Positions 1 to 7,639 of a stretch of DNA of 53,797 bases are shown here, in pieces. Every line of letters starts with the position of its first letter. The first letter of the stretch is position 1. Below the pieces are notes generated by a model that was given only the letters and a program-made list of their open reading frames with translations, was not told where the DNA came from and searched no databases. Origin of the DNA: UBA5336 sp964492485 (GTDB taxonomy: Bacteria; Pseudomonadota; Alphaproteobacteria; Caulobacterales; Hyphomonadaceae); assembly GCA_964492485.1 (NCBI GenBank), contig CAZBKM010000016.1:1-53797 (forward strand), given 5' to 3'. A program made the position numbers and the translations under genes.

Positions 1-50
1 ATCCGCCCGCCTTGGGAATCCCAAACGATTCATGTCGCTCGGAAAACGCC

Positions 51-156
51 CTAGAGCAAGTTCGGAGCAAACGGACTCGGTTGCGAACGGATACTTGCGC
101 AAAAACAATGATGTAAAGCGACGGTCTGGAGTGAAATGAAAGACCGTCGCTTTAGA
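51..156. repeat. Mosaic palindromic repeat, subfamily C (copy R1)
   Basis: About 106 bp bounded by CTAG on the left and TTTAGA on the right. A perfect 13-bp inverted repeat (AAAGCGACGGTCT at 115-127, its complement at 141-153) encloses a 13-nt loop. A T-rich spacer when read on the minus strand (ATTGTTTTT) joins it to a second, imperfect palindrome whose arms are GCAAGT at 56-61 and ACTTGC at 93-98. The first ~70 nt of the minus-strand reading recur almost unchanged at 9957-10030. It lies just downstream of the stop codon of the NAD regulator gene, so its hairpins could act at that transcript's 3' end. Confidence 0.85.
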
Positions 157-159
157 CGC

Positions 160-1113
160 TCAGGACAGTCCGTCCCGCCGCAGGCCAGGCGTGGCAACGC
201 CGCTGACGGCCTGCCGGCGCAGCAGCTCCCTGCGGAAGCGGAACAGCTCGGCGGGCCGCCCGCCCGTTGACGCCTCCATGGCGCCCGTTCCCTCGACCAG
301 GCCGGTCTTGTCCAACGCTCGACGGAAGTTCTGCTTGTGCAGTTCCAGGCCAAGAAGTGCCTCGACCACTTTCTGCAGCGCCGACAGCGTGAACCGTTCG
401 GGCATCAACTCGAAGACGACGGGCCGATACTTCACCTTGCCGCGCAGCCGCGACATGGCCGTTGCCAGAATGCGACGGTGGTCTGACGCCATGGCCTGGC
501 CTGGACCGTCCTGGGTAACGGGGAGACCGGCATCGCGGGCGCATTCAAGGACGATCCCGGCCTCGTAAAGCAATTCGTAGCGTTCCAGAACCCGCTCCTC
601 CACCCAGGCCTGCCCGTCAAACGCGAAGGCGAGTCGGGCACGGTCGAGGCGCGTGGCGTTGCCGGCCGCCCAGGATTTCAGCCTTGGCACGATGTCCGCG
701 TCGATCACGTCGGGCCGTCCCGTGCGGTGATCCTCCCATGGGAAGAAACTGTACCAATTGTGCCATCGGGCATCGAAAGCCCCGTCTATCTCGGCCATGT
801 CCGGGGTGAGGGCGAGATAGGAGACCGAGATGACGCGGGCGCTTTCGGGGGCATCCGACAGGCTCGCATCAGGGGTTTCGCGCCCGCGGTCTCCGAAGGT
901 GTAGAGCTGTTCCACGTAACCGAGGTCGAAGCCCGTCTGCTCGCTCACCCATTGGCGGAGGCCAAGTTCGAACGTGCGGTGCCCCTCGGGATCGAAGGCG
1001 CCGAAGGGCAGGGCCGGCCGAGCGCGGTCACGCCGCGTCGCCAGGACGCGCGGCGCCGTTTCGTCGGCGGCCACGATCACGGCCGACAGGCCAATGAAAA
1101 GCGGCGTGCTCAT
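160..1113 (-). CDS. NrtR-like NUDIX-domain transcriptional regulator (NAD regulator)
   Basis: 317 aa. The N-terminal ~150 residues have a NUDIX fold pattern, but the NUDIX box is degenerate: the stretch ending LRQWVSEQTGF lacks the RExxEE catalytic core, so hydrolysis is unlikely. The C-terminal part (about residues 225-305) reads as the NrtR winged helix, with FTLSALQKVVEALLG, KQNFRRAL and a terminal GRPAELFRF motif. NrtR-family proteins sense an NAD-related ligand and repress NAD biosynthesis genes; in alphaproteobacteria this branch is commonly labelled NAD regulator. Its ATG overlaps the last 4 nt of the upstream HD hydrolase gene, so the two are translationally coupled. The DNA target was not identified here. 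Confidence 0.82.
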   Translation of the reverse strand: MSTPLFIGLSAVIVAADETAPRVLATRRDRARPALPFGAFDPEGHRTFELGLRQWVSEQTGFDLGYVEQLYTFGDRGRETPDASLSDAPESARVISVSYLALTPDMAEIDGAFDARWHNWYSFFPWEDHRTGRPDVIDADIVPRLKSWAAGNATRLDRARLAFAFDGQAWVEERVLERYELLYEAGIVLECARDAGLPVTQDGPGQAMASDHRRILATAMSRLRGKVKYRPVVFELMPERFTLSALQKVVEALLGLELHKQNFRRALDKTGLVEGTGAMEASTGGRPAELFRFRRELLRRQAVSGVATPGLRRDGLS

Positions 1114-1781
1114 GGTGCGGGATCTCGGTCGGCGTCATGCGCGGCGAGAATCTGGCGGAACCGCTCGAGAAAGCCGGCCTGCGCCGCGCTCGGGCTCATC
1201 GGCTCGAGCGTGCGCTCAAGCCCGTCGGGCGGACGAATGAAGAATCTGTCGGCCTCGGAGGGGCCGAAGCCCGCAAGCTGCGTCGCCTCCATCCAGGCAC
1301 AGATCAGATCGGCTCGCTTGATCAGCTTCTTCAACCCGGGTGGCGTGTCGGGCGCGAGGCCGAAGCGCAGATGGATGGCACGCGCGAGTCGCGCCTCGAT
1401 CGTCTTGTATCCCGGCCCCAGAACCGACTTGAAGGGCGAGATCATGTCGCCGATCACGTATTCCGGCGCATCATGAAGCAGGGCCGTGAGCAAGTCTGCC
1501 GCCCCCAGCGAAGGTTTCAGTTCCGCGACCAGGGATTCGACCACCAGACTGTGCTGGGCCACGGAAAAGGCATAGTCGCCCAGTGTCTGGCCGTTCCAGC
1601 GGGCGACCCGCGCGAGGCCGTGGGCAATGTCCTCGACCTCCACATCAAGCGGGGACGGATCGATCAAATCCAGCCGCCGTCCTGACAGCATGCGCTGCCA
1701 GACCCTGTAAGCTTCGCGCTTGGCGGCGGCGGATCGGTTCATGGCCTCGACATAGAGGAAGTGATCCGGCGCGTCACGCAT
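1110..1781 (-). CDS. HD-domain phosphohydrolase (YfbR/COG1896-like)
   Basis: 223 aa. Metal-binding HD motifs are visible: the HSLVVE helix around residue 92 and the LLHDAPEYVIGD motif around residues 116-127, followed by a second conserved helix (IKRADLICAWMEATQL). Family members such as YfbR are 5'-deoxynucleotidases. The real substrate cannot be told from sequence. It is the first gene of a two-gene operon with the NAD regulator (ATGA overlap), which suggests a role in nucleotide or NAD precursor turnover (inference). The start used here gives MRDAPDHFLY; an internal ATG 13 codons later is possible. Confidence 0.8.
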   Translation of the reverse strand: MRDAPDHFLYVEAMNRSAAAKREAYRVWQRMLSGRRLDLIDPSPLDVEVEDIAHGLARVARWNGQTLGDYAFSVAQHSLVVESLVAELKPSLGAADLLTALLHDAPEYVIGDMISPFKSVLGPGYKTIEARLARAIHLRFGLAPDTPPGLKKLIKRADLICAWMEATQLAGFGPSEADRFFIRPPDGLERTLEPMSPSAAQAGFLERFRQILAAHDADRDPAP

Positions 1782-1957
1782 GGACGGTTCCCGAATCGCG
1801 TCGCGCGATGGTGCCCGGCAGCGCTGGCAGGCGCCTTGCAGGGCTTAAGAAACACCGGCGTTCCGGTAACACACCGGCTGGTCTGCAACCTGCGGGATGC
1901 AAACCGTCGTTAAGGGTTACCGGGCAATATGGCGTCATTAGAAACCGAGGCGTGGTG

Positions 1958-2110
1958 ATGATTGAAACGATGATGCTGTTGGCGACCGATCCGGCGACCC
2001 CGTGGCTGGTTCTCGCCGGAGCGGGCGGGCTCCTCGCGATTGAGGCGATCCGGTCCAGCCGGCGGGCGCTCTGGGGCGATTTCTTCGCCGACGAGTTCGA
2101 CGACGACTGA
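1958..2110 (+). CDS. Small single-pass membrane protein candidate (50 aa)
   Basis: A 50-codon frame beginning MIETMMLLATDP with one hydrophobic segment (about residues 16-31, PWLVLAGAGGLLAIEA), a basic stretch (RSSRR) and an acidic C-terminus (DEFDDD). GAGG lies about 10 nt before the ATG. A strong stem-loop with a T-rich tail follows 27 nt after the stop and points the same way, which supports an independent transcription unit. The layout suggests an N-out/C-in small protein. No family is recognised. It could be a chance frame; the matched terminator is the main support. Confidence 0.5.
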   Translation: MIETMMLLATDPATPWLVLAGAGGLLAIEAIRSSRRALWGDFFADEFDDD

Positions 2111-2136
2111 TCGTTTCAGAATGCGTGGTGGGTGAC

Positions 2137-2176
2137 CGGCCCTGCTTCCTCGGAAGCGGGGCCGTGTTGTTTGTGG
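2137..2176 (+). terminator. Intrinsic terminator after the 50-aa gene
   Basis: Inverted repeat: GGCCCTGCTTCC at 2138-2149 pairs with 2152-2163 at all 12 positions (one G-T), extended by C2137-G2164. It is followed by TGTTGTTTGT. The T-rich side is on the plus strand, so it ends plus-strand transcription. The same stem may also help end minus-strand read-through, but it lacks a T tract on that side and lies downstream of purB's stop. Confidence 0.75.
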
Positions 2177-2194
2177 TGACTGCCCAGGCCGGGG

Positions 2195-3493
2195 TCAGGC
2201 CGATCCGAAGACGCGCTCGAAGATGTGGTCGACATTCTTGAAGTGATAGTCGAGGTCGGTGGCCGCATCGATCACGTCGCCCGGCACATGGGCCGCGATA
2301 TCGGCATCGGATTTCAGTGCTTCGGGGAAGGTCGCCTCGCCGGCCCAGACCCGCATCGCATTGCGCTGGACCAGGCGGTAGGCATCCTCGCGACTGATAC
2401 CGGCGTCGACCAGCGCCAGCAGGATCCGCTGGGAATTGTGCAGGCCACCCAGCCGCTCCAGATTGGTCCACATCCGTTCCGGATAGACGACCAGGTTTTC
2501 TACGACGCCTGCCAGCCGGTGCAGGGCAAAGTCCAGATGGATGGTCGCGTCCGGGGCTATGCCGCGTTCCACCGACGAATGCGAAATGTCGCGCTCGTGC
2601 CAGAGGGTGACGTTCTCCATAGCGGGGATGACGGCGCTGCGGACCAGGCGGGCCAGTCCTGTCAGGTTTTCCGTCAGCACCGGATTGCGCTTGTGGGGCA
2701 TGGCTGAGGACCCCTTCTGGCCCTGGGAGAAGACCTCTTCGGCTTCAAGCACCTCGGTGCGCTGCAAGTGCCGGATTTCCGTCGCCAGCCGTTCGACCGA
2801 GGCAGCGATCACGCCGAGCGTGGAAAAGAACATGGCGTGGCGGTCGCGCGGAATCACCTGCGTCGAGACCGGTTCCGGGGTCAGGCCCAGACGCTCGGCC
2901 ACATGGCGTTCGATGCGTGGATCGACGCTGGCATAAGTGCCCACCGGACCTGAAATGGCACAGGTCGCGATCTCCCGTCGGGCCTCGGCCATGCGGGTAC
3001 GGGCCCGTTGAAACTCGGCATGAAAGCCCGCGAGCTTGACGCCGAAGGTGGTGGGCTCGGCATGAATGCCATGGCTGCGTCCGATGGTCGGCGTCAGCTT
3101 GTGTTCACGCGCCCTGCGTTCGAGGGCCGACAGCACGCGGTCGATCCCCTCCAGGAGGAGGACGCTGGCCCGGTCGAGCTGTACCGCCAGGCAGGTGTCC
3201 AGGACGTCCGAAGAGGTCAGGCCCTTGTGGAGATACCGGGCTTCCTCGCCCACATGCTCGGCGACGCTGGTCAGGAATGCGATGACATCGTGCTTTACCT
3301 CGCGCTCGATCTCGTCGATCCGGTCGACGTCGAAGCCGCCGCGTGCGCGCACTGCGGCTGTGACCCCCTCCGGGATCTGCCCCAGCGATTCCATGGCCTC
3401 GGCCGCCAGGGTCTCGATTTCCAGCCAGATCCCGTACCGGCTTTCGGGCGTCCAGATCTCGGCCATTTCGGGGCGGGCGTAGCGGGGAATCAT
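2195..3493 (-). CDS. purB: Adenylosuccinate lyase
   Basis: 432 aa, the usual length of the bacterial enzyme. It cleaves SAICAR and adenylosuccinate to fumarate plus AICAR or AMP in purine synthesis. The fumarase/aspartase superfamily signature SSAMPHKRNP is at residues 262-271, carrying the flexible catalytic serine loop. The catalytic histidine region GRSHGIHAEPT is at about 138-148, and the N-terminus MIPRYARPEMAEIW is typical of the family. It appears to be a single-gene unit, with trxB starting a separate block upstream on the same strand. Confidence 0.97.
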   Translation of the reverse strand: MIPRYARPEMAEIWTPESRYGIWLEIETLAAEAMESLGQIPEGVTAAVRARGGFDVDRIDEIEREVKHDVIAFLTSVAEHVGEEARYLHKGLTSSDVLDTCLAVQLDRASVLLLEGIDRVLSALERRAREHKLTPTIGRSHGIHAEPTTFGVKLAGFHAEFQRARTRMAEARREIATCAISGPVGTYASVDPRIERHVAERLGLTPEPVSTQVIPRDRHAMFFSTLGVIAASVERLATEIRHLQRTEVLEAEEVFSQGQKGSSAMPHKRNPVLTENLTGLARLVRSAVIPAMENVTLWHERDISHSSVERGIAPDATIHLDFALHRLAGVVENLVVYPERMWTNLERLGGLHNSQRILLALVDAGISREDAYRLVQRNAMRVWAGEATFPEALKSDADIAAHVPGDVIDAATDLDYHFKNVDHIFERVFGSA

Positions 3494-3578
3494 CGGAGGC
3501 TAATCCTTCAGTTCACGGCAGAGCGCCGTTCCGTGCCACGCACTGCACCCCTTGGAAAGCCCCGGACCGTATGGGCGC

Positions 3579-4547
3579 TCAGGCCTCGGCCAGGGCTTTC
3601 TGGGTCTCCAGCCAGCGCTCCGCCTCGAGCGCAGCCATGCAGCCCATGCCGGCCGCCGTTACGGCCTGGCGATAGGTCTCGTCGGTGACATCGCCCGCAG
3701 CAAAGACACCCGGCACGTTTGTGGCTGTGGAGTCCGGTGCGGTGACGATGTAGCCATTGGGGTGCATCGCCAGCTTGCCCTTGAACAGTTCGGTGGCTGG
3801 CGCGTGTCCGATGGCGATGAACACGCCATGGACGGCGATGTCGAAGGTCTCGCCGGTCTTCGCGTGCTTCAGACGGGCCCCGGTGACCCCTTTCGGATCG
3901 TCTTCGCCCAGCACCTCTTCGAGCACCGTGTCCCAGATCACCTCGATCTTGGGATGCTTCATAAGGCGATCCTGCAGGATCTTCTCCGCGCGCAGGCTGT
4001 CGCGGCGGTGTACCAGCGTGACCTTGTTGGCGAAATTGGTCAGGAACAGCGCCTCTTCCACGGCCGTATTCCCGCCGCCGACGACCAGCACGTCGCGCCC
4101 GCGATAGAAGAAGCCGTCACAGGTCGCACACGCCGAGACGCCGAACCCCTTATAGGTTTCCTCGCTGGGCAGGCCGAGCCAACGGGCCTGAGCGCCGGTG
4201 GAGATCACCACCGCATCGCCGGTGTAGAGCGTGCCGCTCTCGCCGATCGCGCGGAACGGCCGCGCCTCGAAATCCACCCCGGCGATGTGATCTTCCGCCA
4301 CCTTGGCGCCCATGGTCTCGGCATGGTGGCGCATCCGGTCCATCAGCTCGGGGCCCTGGATTTCGGCGAAGCCCGGATAGTTCTCGACATCGGTGGTGAT
4401 CGTGAGCTGGCCACCGGGCTGGATGCCAGTCACCACCAGCGTCTCACGCAGGGCCCTTGCGGCATAGATCGCAGCAGTCCAGCCGGCCGGACCGGAGCCG
4501 ATGATCAGGATGTCTGCGTGTCGGCTGCTGGTTTCGGTATCGGCCAT
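3579..4547 (-). CDS. trxB: Thioredoxin-disulfide reductase
   Basis: 322 aa FAD/NADPH flavoprotein that reduces thioredoxin in the cytoplasm. FAD-binding GSGPAG lies near residues 17-22, the redox-active CATC pair at 140-143, the NADPH-binding GGGNTAVEEA in the middle, and the C-terminal FAD motif GVFAAGDVTD. The start is placed at the ATG giving MADTETSSRH because an AGGAGG sits 6 nt upstream; an in-frame ATG seven codons earlier (at 4568) has no such site. A 7-bp inverted repeat at 4583-4605 lies in its leader region, of unknown meaning. Confidence 0.96.
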   Translation of the reverse strand: MADTETSSRHADILIIGSGPAGWTAAIYAARALRETLVVTGIQPGGQLTITTDVENYPGFAEIQGPELMDRMRHHAETMGAKVAEDHIAGVDFEARPFRAIGESGTLYTGDAVVISTGAQARWLGLPSEETYKGFGVSACATCDGFFYRGRDVLVVGGGNTAVEEALFLTNFANKVTLVHRRDSLRAEKILQDRLMKHPKIEVIWDTVLEEVLGEDDPKGVTGARLKHAKTGETFDIAVHGVFIAIGHAPATELFKGKLAMHPNGYIVTAPDSTATNVPGVFAAGDVTDETYRQAVTAAGMGCMAALEAERWLETQKALAEA

Positions 4548-4668
4548 GTTCGCCTCCTGGCTCGTCATCGGTCCGGATCACCCGTCGGGCGGGCGGGTCC
4601 CGACGACCTGGTTTCAAGGCCAGTGTTATGGGCCTTCGCAGCCGCCTTTTAAAGATGCGCCCGTGCCG

Positions 4669-5583
4669 TCATGAGGCCTTTTGATCGCCCTCGCGCGCGC
4701 TCGCACGGACTTCCACGGTCGAGTGGGACACATCAAAAGCCGTTTTCAGATGCGCCTTTACCGCGCGCCGGAGGCTGTCGAGGCAGGCGCCGGGGCGGGC
4801 ATCCACTTCGAGGGTGACCAACGGCCGCGCCTCGTTCAGCGACCAGGCGTGAACATGGTGCACCGTGTCGATGTCCGGAATGGCGGCGCGCAGCCCGTCT
4901 GCCATGGCCTGTGTGTCGAGGCCTGTCGGCGTGCCCTCGATAAGGATGTGACCGGACTCCCTCGCCAGCCGCCAGCCCGCCCAGGCGACCAGGCATGCCA
5001 CGAGCGCCGAGAGGATCGGATCGATGGGCGTCCAGCCCGTGGTCAGGATGACCAATGCGGCGGTGATCGCGGCGACAGAACCCAGGAGGTCGCCCGCCAC
5101 GTGCCAGAGCGCGCCCCGCAGGTTGAGATCCGCATGGTCGCCGCCATGCAGGATCGCGAAGGCGGCGACGTTCACCATGAGGCCCAGGCCGGCCACGGCA
5201 AGGAGCACGCTGCCGGTGACGGGCTGGGGCGACATGAGCCGGGCCACGGCCTCCCAGCCGATCCAGGCCGCCAGCGCCACGAGCGAGACGCCGTTCACGA
5301 AGGCGGCAAGCACCCGCACCCGGTGAAACCCGAACGTCCTGTGAGGATCCGCGGGCCGGTCGGCCAGCTTGTATCCCACCCAGGCCAGCGTGAGGGCGCC
5401 CGCATCCGTCAGCATGTGCGCGGCATCGGCCAGCAGCGCGAGCGAGCCGGAAATCAGGCCGCCAACCACTTCCACGGCCATGAAGGCGAGGGTCAGGACG
5501 GCCGCCAGAGCGACCCGGCCCCGGGAGTCAGGGGTGCCATGGGCATGGGCGTGAGGGTGGGCGTGATCATGTGGGTGCGCCAT
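4669..5583 (-). CDS. Cation diffusion facilitator, Zn2+ exporter type (CzcD-like)
   Basis: 304 aa with the His-rich N-terminus typical of CzcD/ZitB (His at most alternate positions within the first 15 residues). It has six predicted transmembrane helices and a cytoplasmic C-terminal domain. The transport site residues are H56 and D60 in HMLTD plus the HVAGD pair in helix V, a His/Asp set associated with zinc selectivity. Proton-driven efflux at the inner membrane is expected. I chose the ATG at 5583; a longer frame upstream encodes non-conserved sequence through an AT-rich leader (5584-5680). That leader is unlike its neighbours in base composition and probably carries the promoter. Confidence 0.92.
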   Translation of the reverse strand: MAHPHDHAHPHAHAHGTPDSRGRVALAAVLTLAFMAVEVVGGLISGSLALLADAAHMLTDAGALTLAWVGYKLADRPADPHRTFGFHRVRVLAAFVNGVSLVALAAWIGWEAVARLMSPQPVTGSVLLAVAGLGLMVNVAAFAILHGGDHADLNLRGALWHVAGDLLGSVAAITAALVILTTGWTPIDPILSALVACLVAWAGWRLARESGHILIEGTPTGLDTQAMADGLRAAIPDIDTVHHVHAWSLNEARPLVTLEVDARPGACLDSLRRAVKAHLKTAFDVSHSTVEVRASAREGDQKAS

Positions 5584-5696
5584 CGTCCGCGAATGAACCG
5601 ACTCACCGAAGAAGTCAATAAAAGGACAGCAAAAACAGAGTACTAAGAATGTAATATCATCCGATTTGCGATCGGCCGGCGATCGGCTCCCTCCGA

Positions 5697-7529
5697 TCAG
5701 GGGTCGAGGGCCTCTCGTTTTTCCTCGATCGCCAGCCATTCCTCTTCCATGGCCTCCAGGTCCGCCTTGGCGGCAGCGAGACGGTCGGTGCGCGCCTGGA
5801 ATGCCGCAGGGTCGCGGACATAGGCGTCCGGATCGGCCAGTGCGGATTCCAGCCGAACAATTTCGGCTTCCAGGTCGGGGATGGCGCGATCGAGCACCTC
5901 CAGCCGAAAGGCGTCCTTGTAGGAGAGTTTCGTCTGGCTCTTGGCGGGCTTGGGCGCAGGTGACGCGCCGCCGGCCTTCTTGTCACCCTTGCCCTGGCGC
6001 TTGAGGGGCTTGGCGCGGCCGAGCTCCGGCACCTGGCGCACCGCATCGCTCCAGCCGCCGGCAGTCTGCACCCAGTGGCCTCGGCCTGCGGGCACCAGGC
6101 ACGACGTCACGATCGAATCGAGAAAGGCACGGTCGTGGCTGACCAGGATCAGGGTACCCTCATAGGCGGCCAGCATGTCCTCAAGCAGGTCCAGCGTCTG
6201 CATGTCCAGATCATTGGTCGGCTCGTCGAGCACGAGAAGATTGGTCGGCGACGCCAAGCCCACCGCGAGGCTGAGCCGGTTGCGTTCCCCGCCGGACAGG
6301 GCGCCCACGGGCTGGTGCAACTGTTGGGGGTCGAACAGGAAGTCCTTGGCATAGCCAGCCACGTGGCGAGGCCGGCCCTGGACCATGATCGTGTCGCCGC
6401 CATTGGGCGCCAGAGTTTCCCAAAGCGTATCCTTGTCGCGCAGGCTGTCGCGCGTCTGGTCGAGATAGGTGACGTCCAGATTCTGGGCCCGCTTCACCAC
6501 GCCGGCATCGGCTGGCAGTTCGCCGAGCAGCAGCCGCACCAGGCTGGTCTTGCCGGCGCCATTGGGGCCGACGATGCCGATCCGGTCGCCCTTCAGGATG
6601 TTCAGGCTCAGGTCACGCACGATCTCCAGGGGTCCGTCGGGAGTCTCGAACCTCTTCGACAGGTGCTTTACCTCGATCACGCGCTTGCTGGTCAGATCGC
6701 CTGCATCGCTGGTCAGCGCTGCATTGGCCTTGCCCGAGGCCAGGGCGCTGCGCATCTCCGCATGCTGCTGGCGCAAGGCGGTGAGTTTGGCGAGGCGACC
6801 CTGATTGCGCTTGCGCCGGGCGGTAACGCCACGCGCCAGCCAGCGCCGCTCCGCCTTGAGCTGGGTGGACATCCGCGCCAACTGTTTCTCTTCCTCGGCC
6901 TCGACTTGCTCGGCCCACGTTTCGAACTCGCCATAGCCGCCGGGGCTTTTCAGCACCTCTCCGCCTCGAAGCCACAGGACACAGGTGGAGACCGTCTCGA
7001 GAAAGCGACGATCGTGGCTGACAAGGAGAAGCGCGCCATTGAACCCGAGCAGGCGGTGTTCGAGCCATTCGATCGTCGCCACGTCGAGGTGGTTGGTCGG
7101 CTCGTCCATCATCAGCAGGTCGGGGTCGAGCGCGAACCCGCGTGCCAGCGCCGCCCGCCGCTTCTGCCCGCCCGACAGGGTGGCGGGGTCGGCTCGCGTG
7201 TCGAGGCCCATTTCGGTGAGCTCCGCCTCCGCGCGATGGCGGGCGTCAAGCCCGTCAGCGGCATAGTCGACCGGCGTGGCATAGTTCCGAAAGTCCGGCT
7301 CCTGGGGAACGAAGGCGATGGTCGTTCCAGGCTGGATCCAGACATCTCCGTGATCGGGCAGCTGATCGCCGGCCATCAGCTTCATGAGGGTCGACTTGCC
7401 GGCCCCGTTGCGACCGACCAGGGCGGCGCGTTCGCCCTTTGAGAGGGCGAAGGTGACCCCCTCGAACAGGGGACGCCCGCCAAAGGACAGCCGGACATCG
7501 GACAGGGTCAACAGGGGTGGACGCGCCAT
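5697..7529 (-). CDS. uup: ABC-F family ATPase, Uup-like
   Basis: 610 aa with two ATP-binding cassettes and no membrane segments. Walker A motifs are GRNGAGKST and GPNGAGKTS, signatures are LSGGQKRRA and LSGGERNR, and Walker B motifs are LMMDEPTNHLD and LVLDEPTNDLD. The C-terminus (about 535-610) is a Lys/Glu-rich coiled coil, as in Uup. ABC-F proteins act at the ribosome; Uup in E. coli affects ribosome biogenesis and transposon excision. It is monocistronic or leads into the CDF gene 113 nt downstream. Length and C-terminal domain favour Uup over EttA. Confidence 0.93.
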   Translation of the reverse strand: MARPPLLTLSDVRLSFGGRPLFEGVTFALSKGERAALVGRNGAGKSTLMKLMAGDQLPDHGDVWIQPGTTIAFVPQEPDFRNYATPVDYAADGLDARHRAEAELTEMGLDTRADPATLSGGQKRRAALARGFALDPDLLMMDEPTNHLDVATIEWLEHRLLGFNGALLLVSHDRRFLETVSTCVLWLRGGEVLKSPGGYGEFETWAEQVEAEEEKQLARMSTQLKAERRWLARGVTARRKRNQGRLAKLTALRQQHAEMRSALASGKANAALTSDAGDLTSKRVIEVKHLSKRFETPDGPLEIVRDLSLNILKGDRIGIVGPNGAGKTSLVRLLLGELPADAGVVKRAQNLDVTYLDQTRDSLRDKDTLWETLAPNGGDTIMVQGRPRHVAGYAKDFLFDPQQLHQPVGALSGGERNRLSLAVGLASPTNLLVLDEPTNDLDMQTLDLLEDMLAAYEGTLILVSHDRAFLDSIVTSCLVPAGRGHWVQTAGGWSDAVRQVPELGRAKPLKRQGKGDKKAGGASPAPKPAKSQTKLSYKDAFRLEVLDRAIPDLEAEIVRLESALADPDAYVRDPAAFQARTDRLAAAKADLEAMEEEWLAIEEKREALDP

Positions 7530-7639
7530 TGGGATCGAACCGGTGCTTGCTGGGCCGCCTATCTAGCGGCGCGTCGCGGTCTCTGCCAGAGGGGTGACCC
7601 GGGCCTGACCATCTGCCCGGCGCGTTGCCCGGGATCGGG

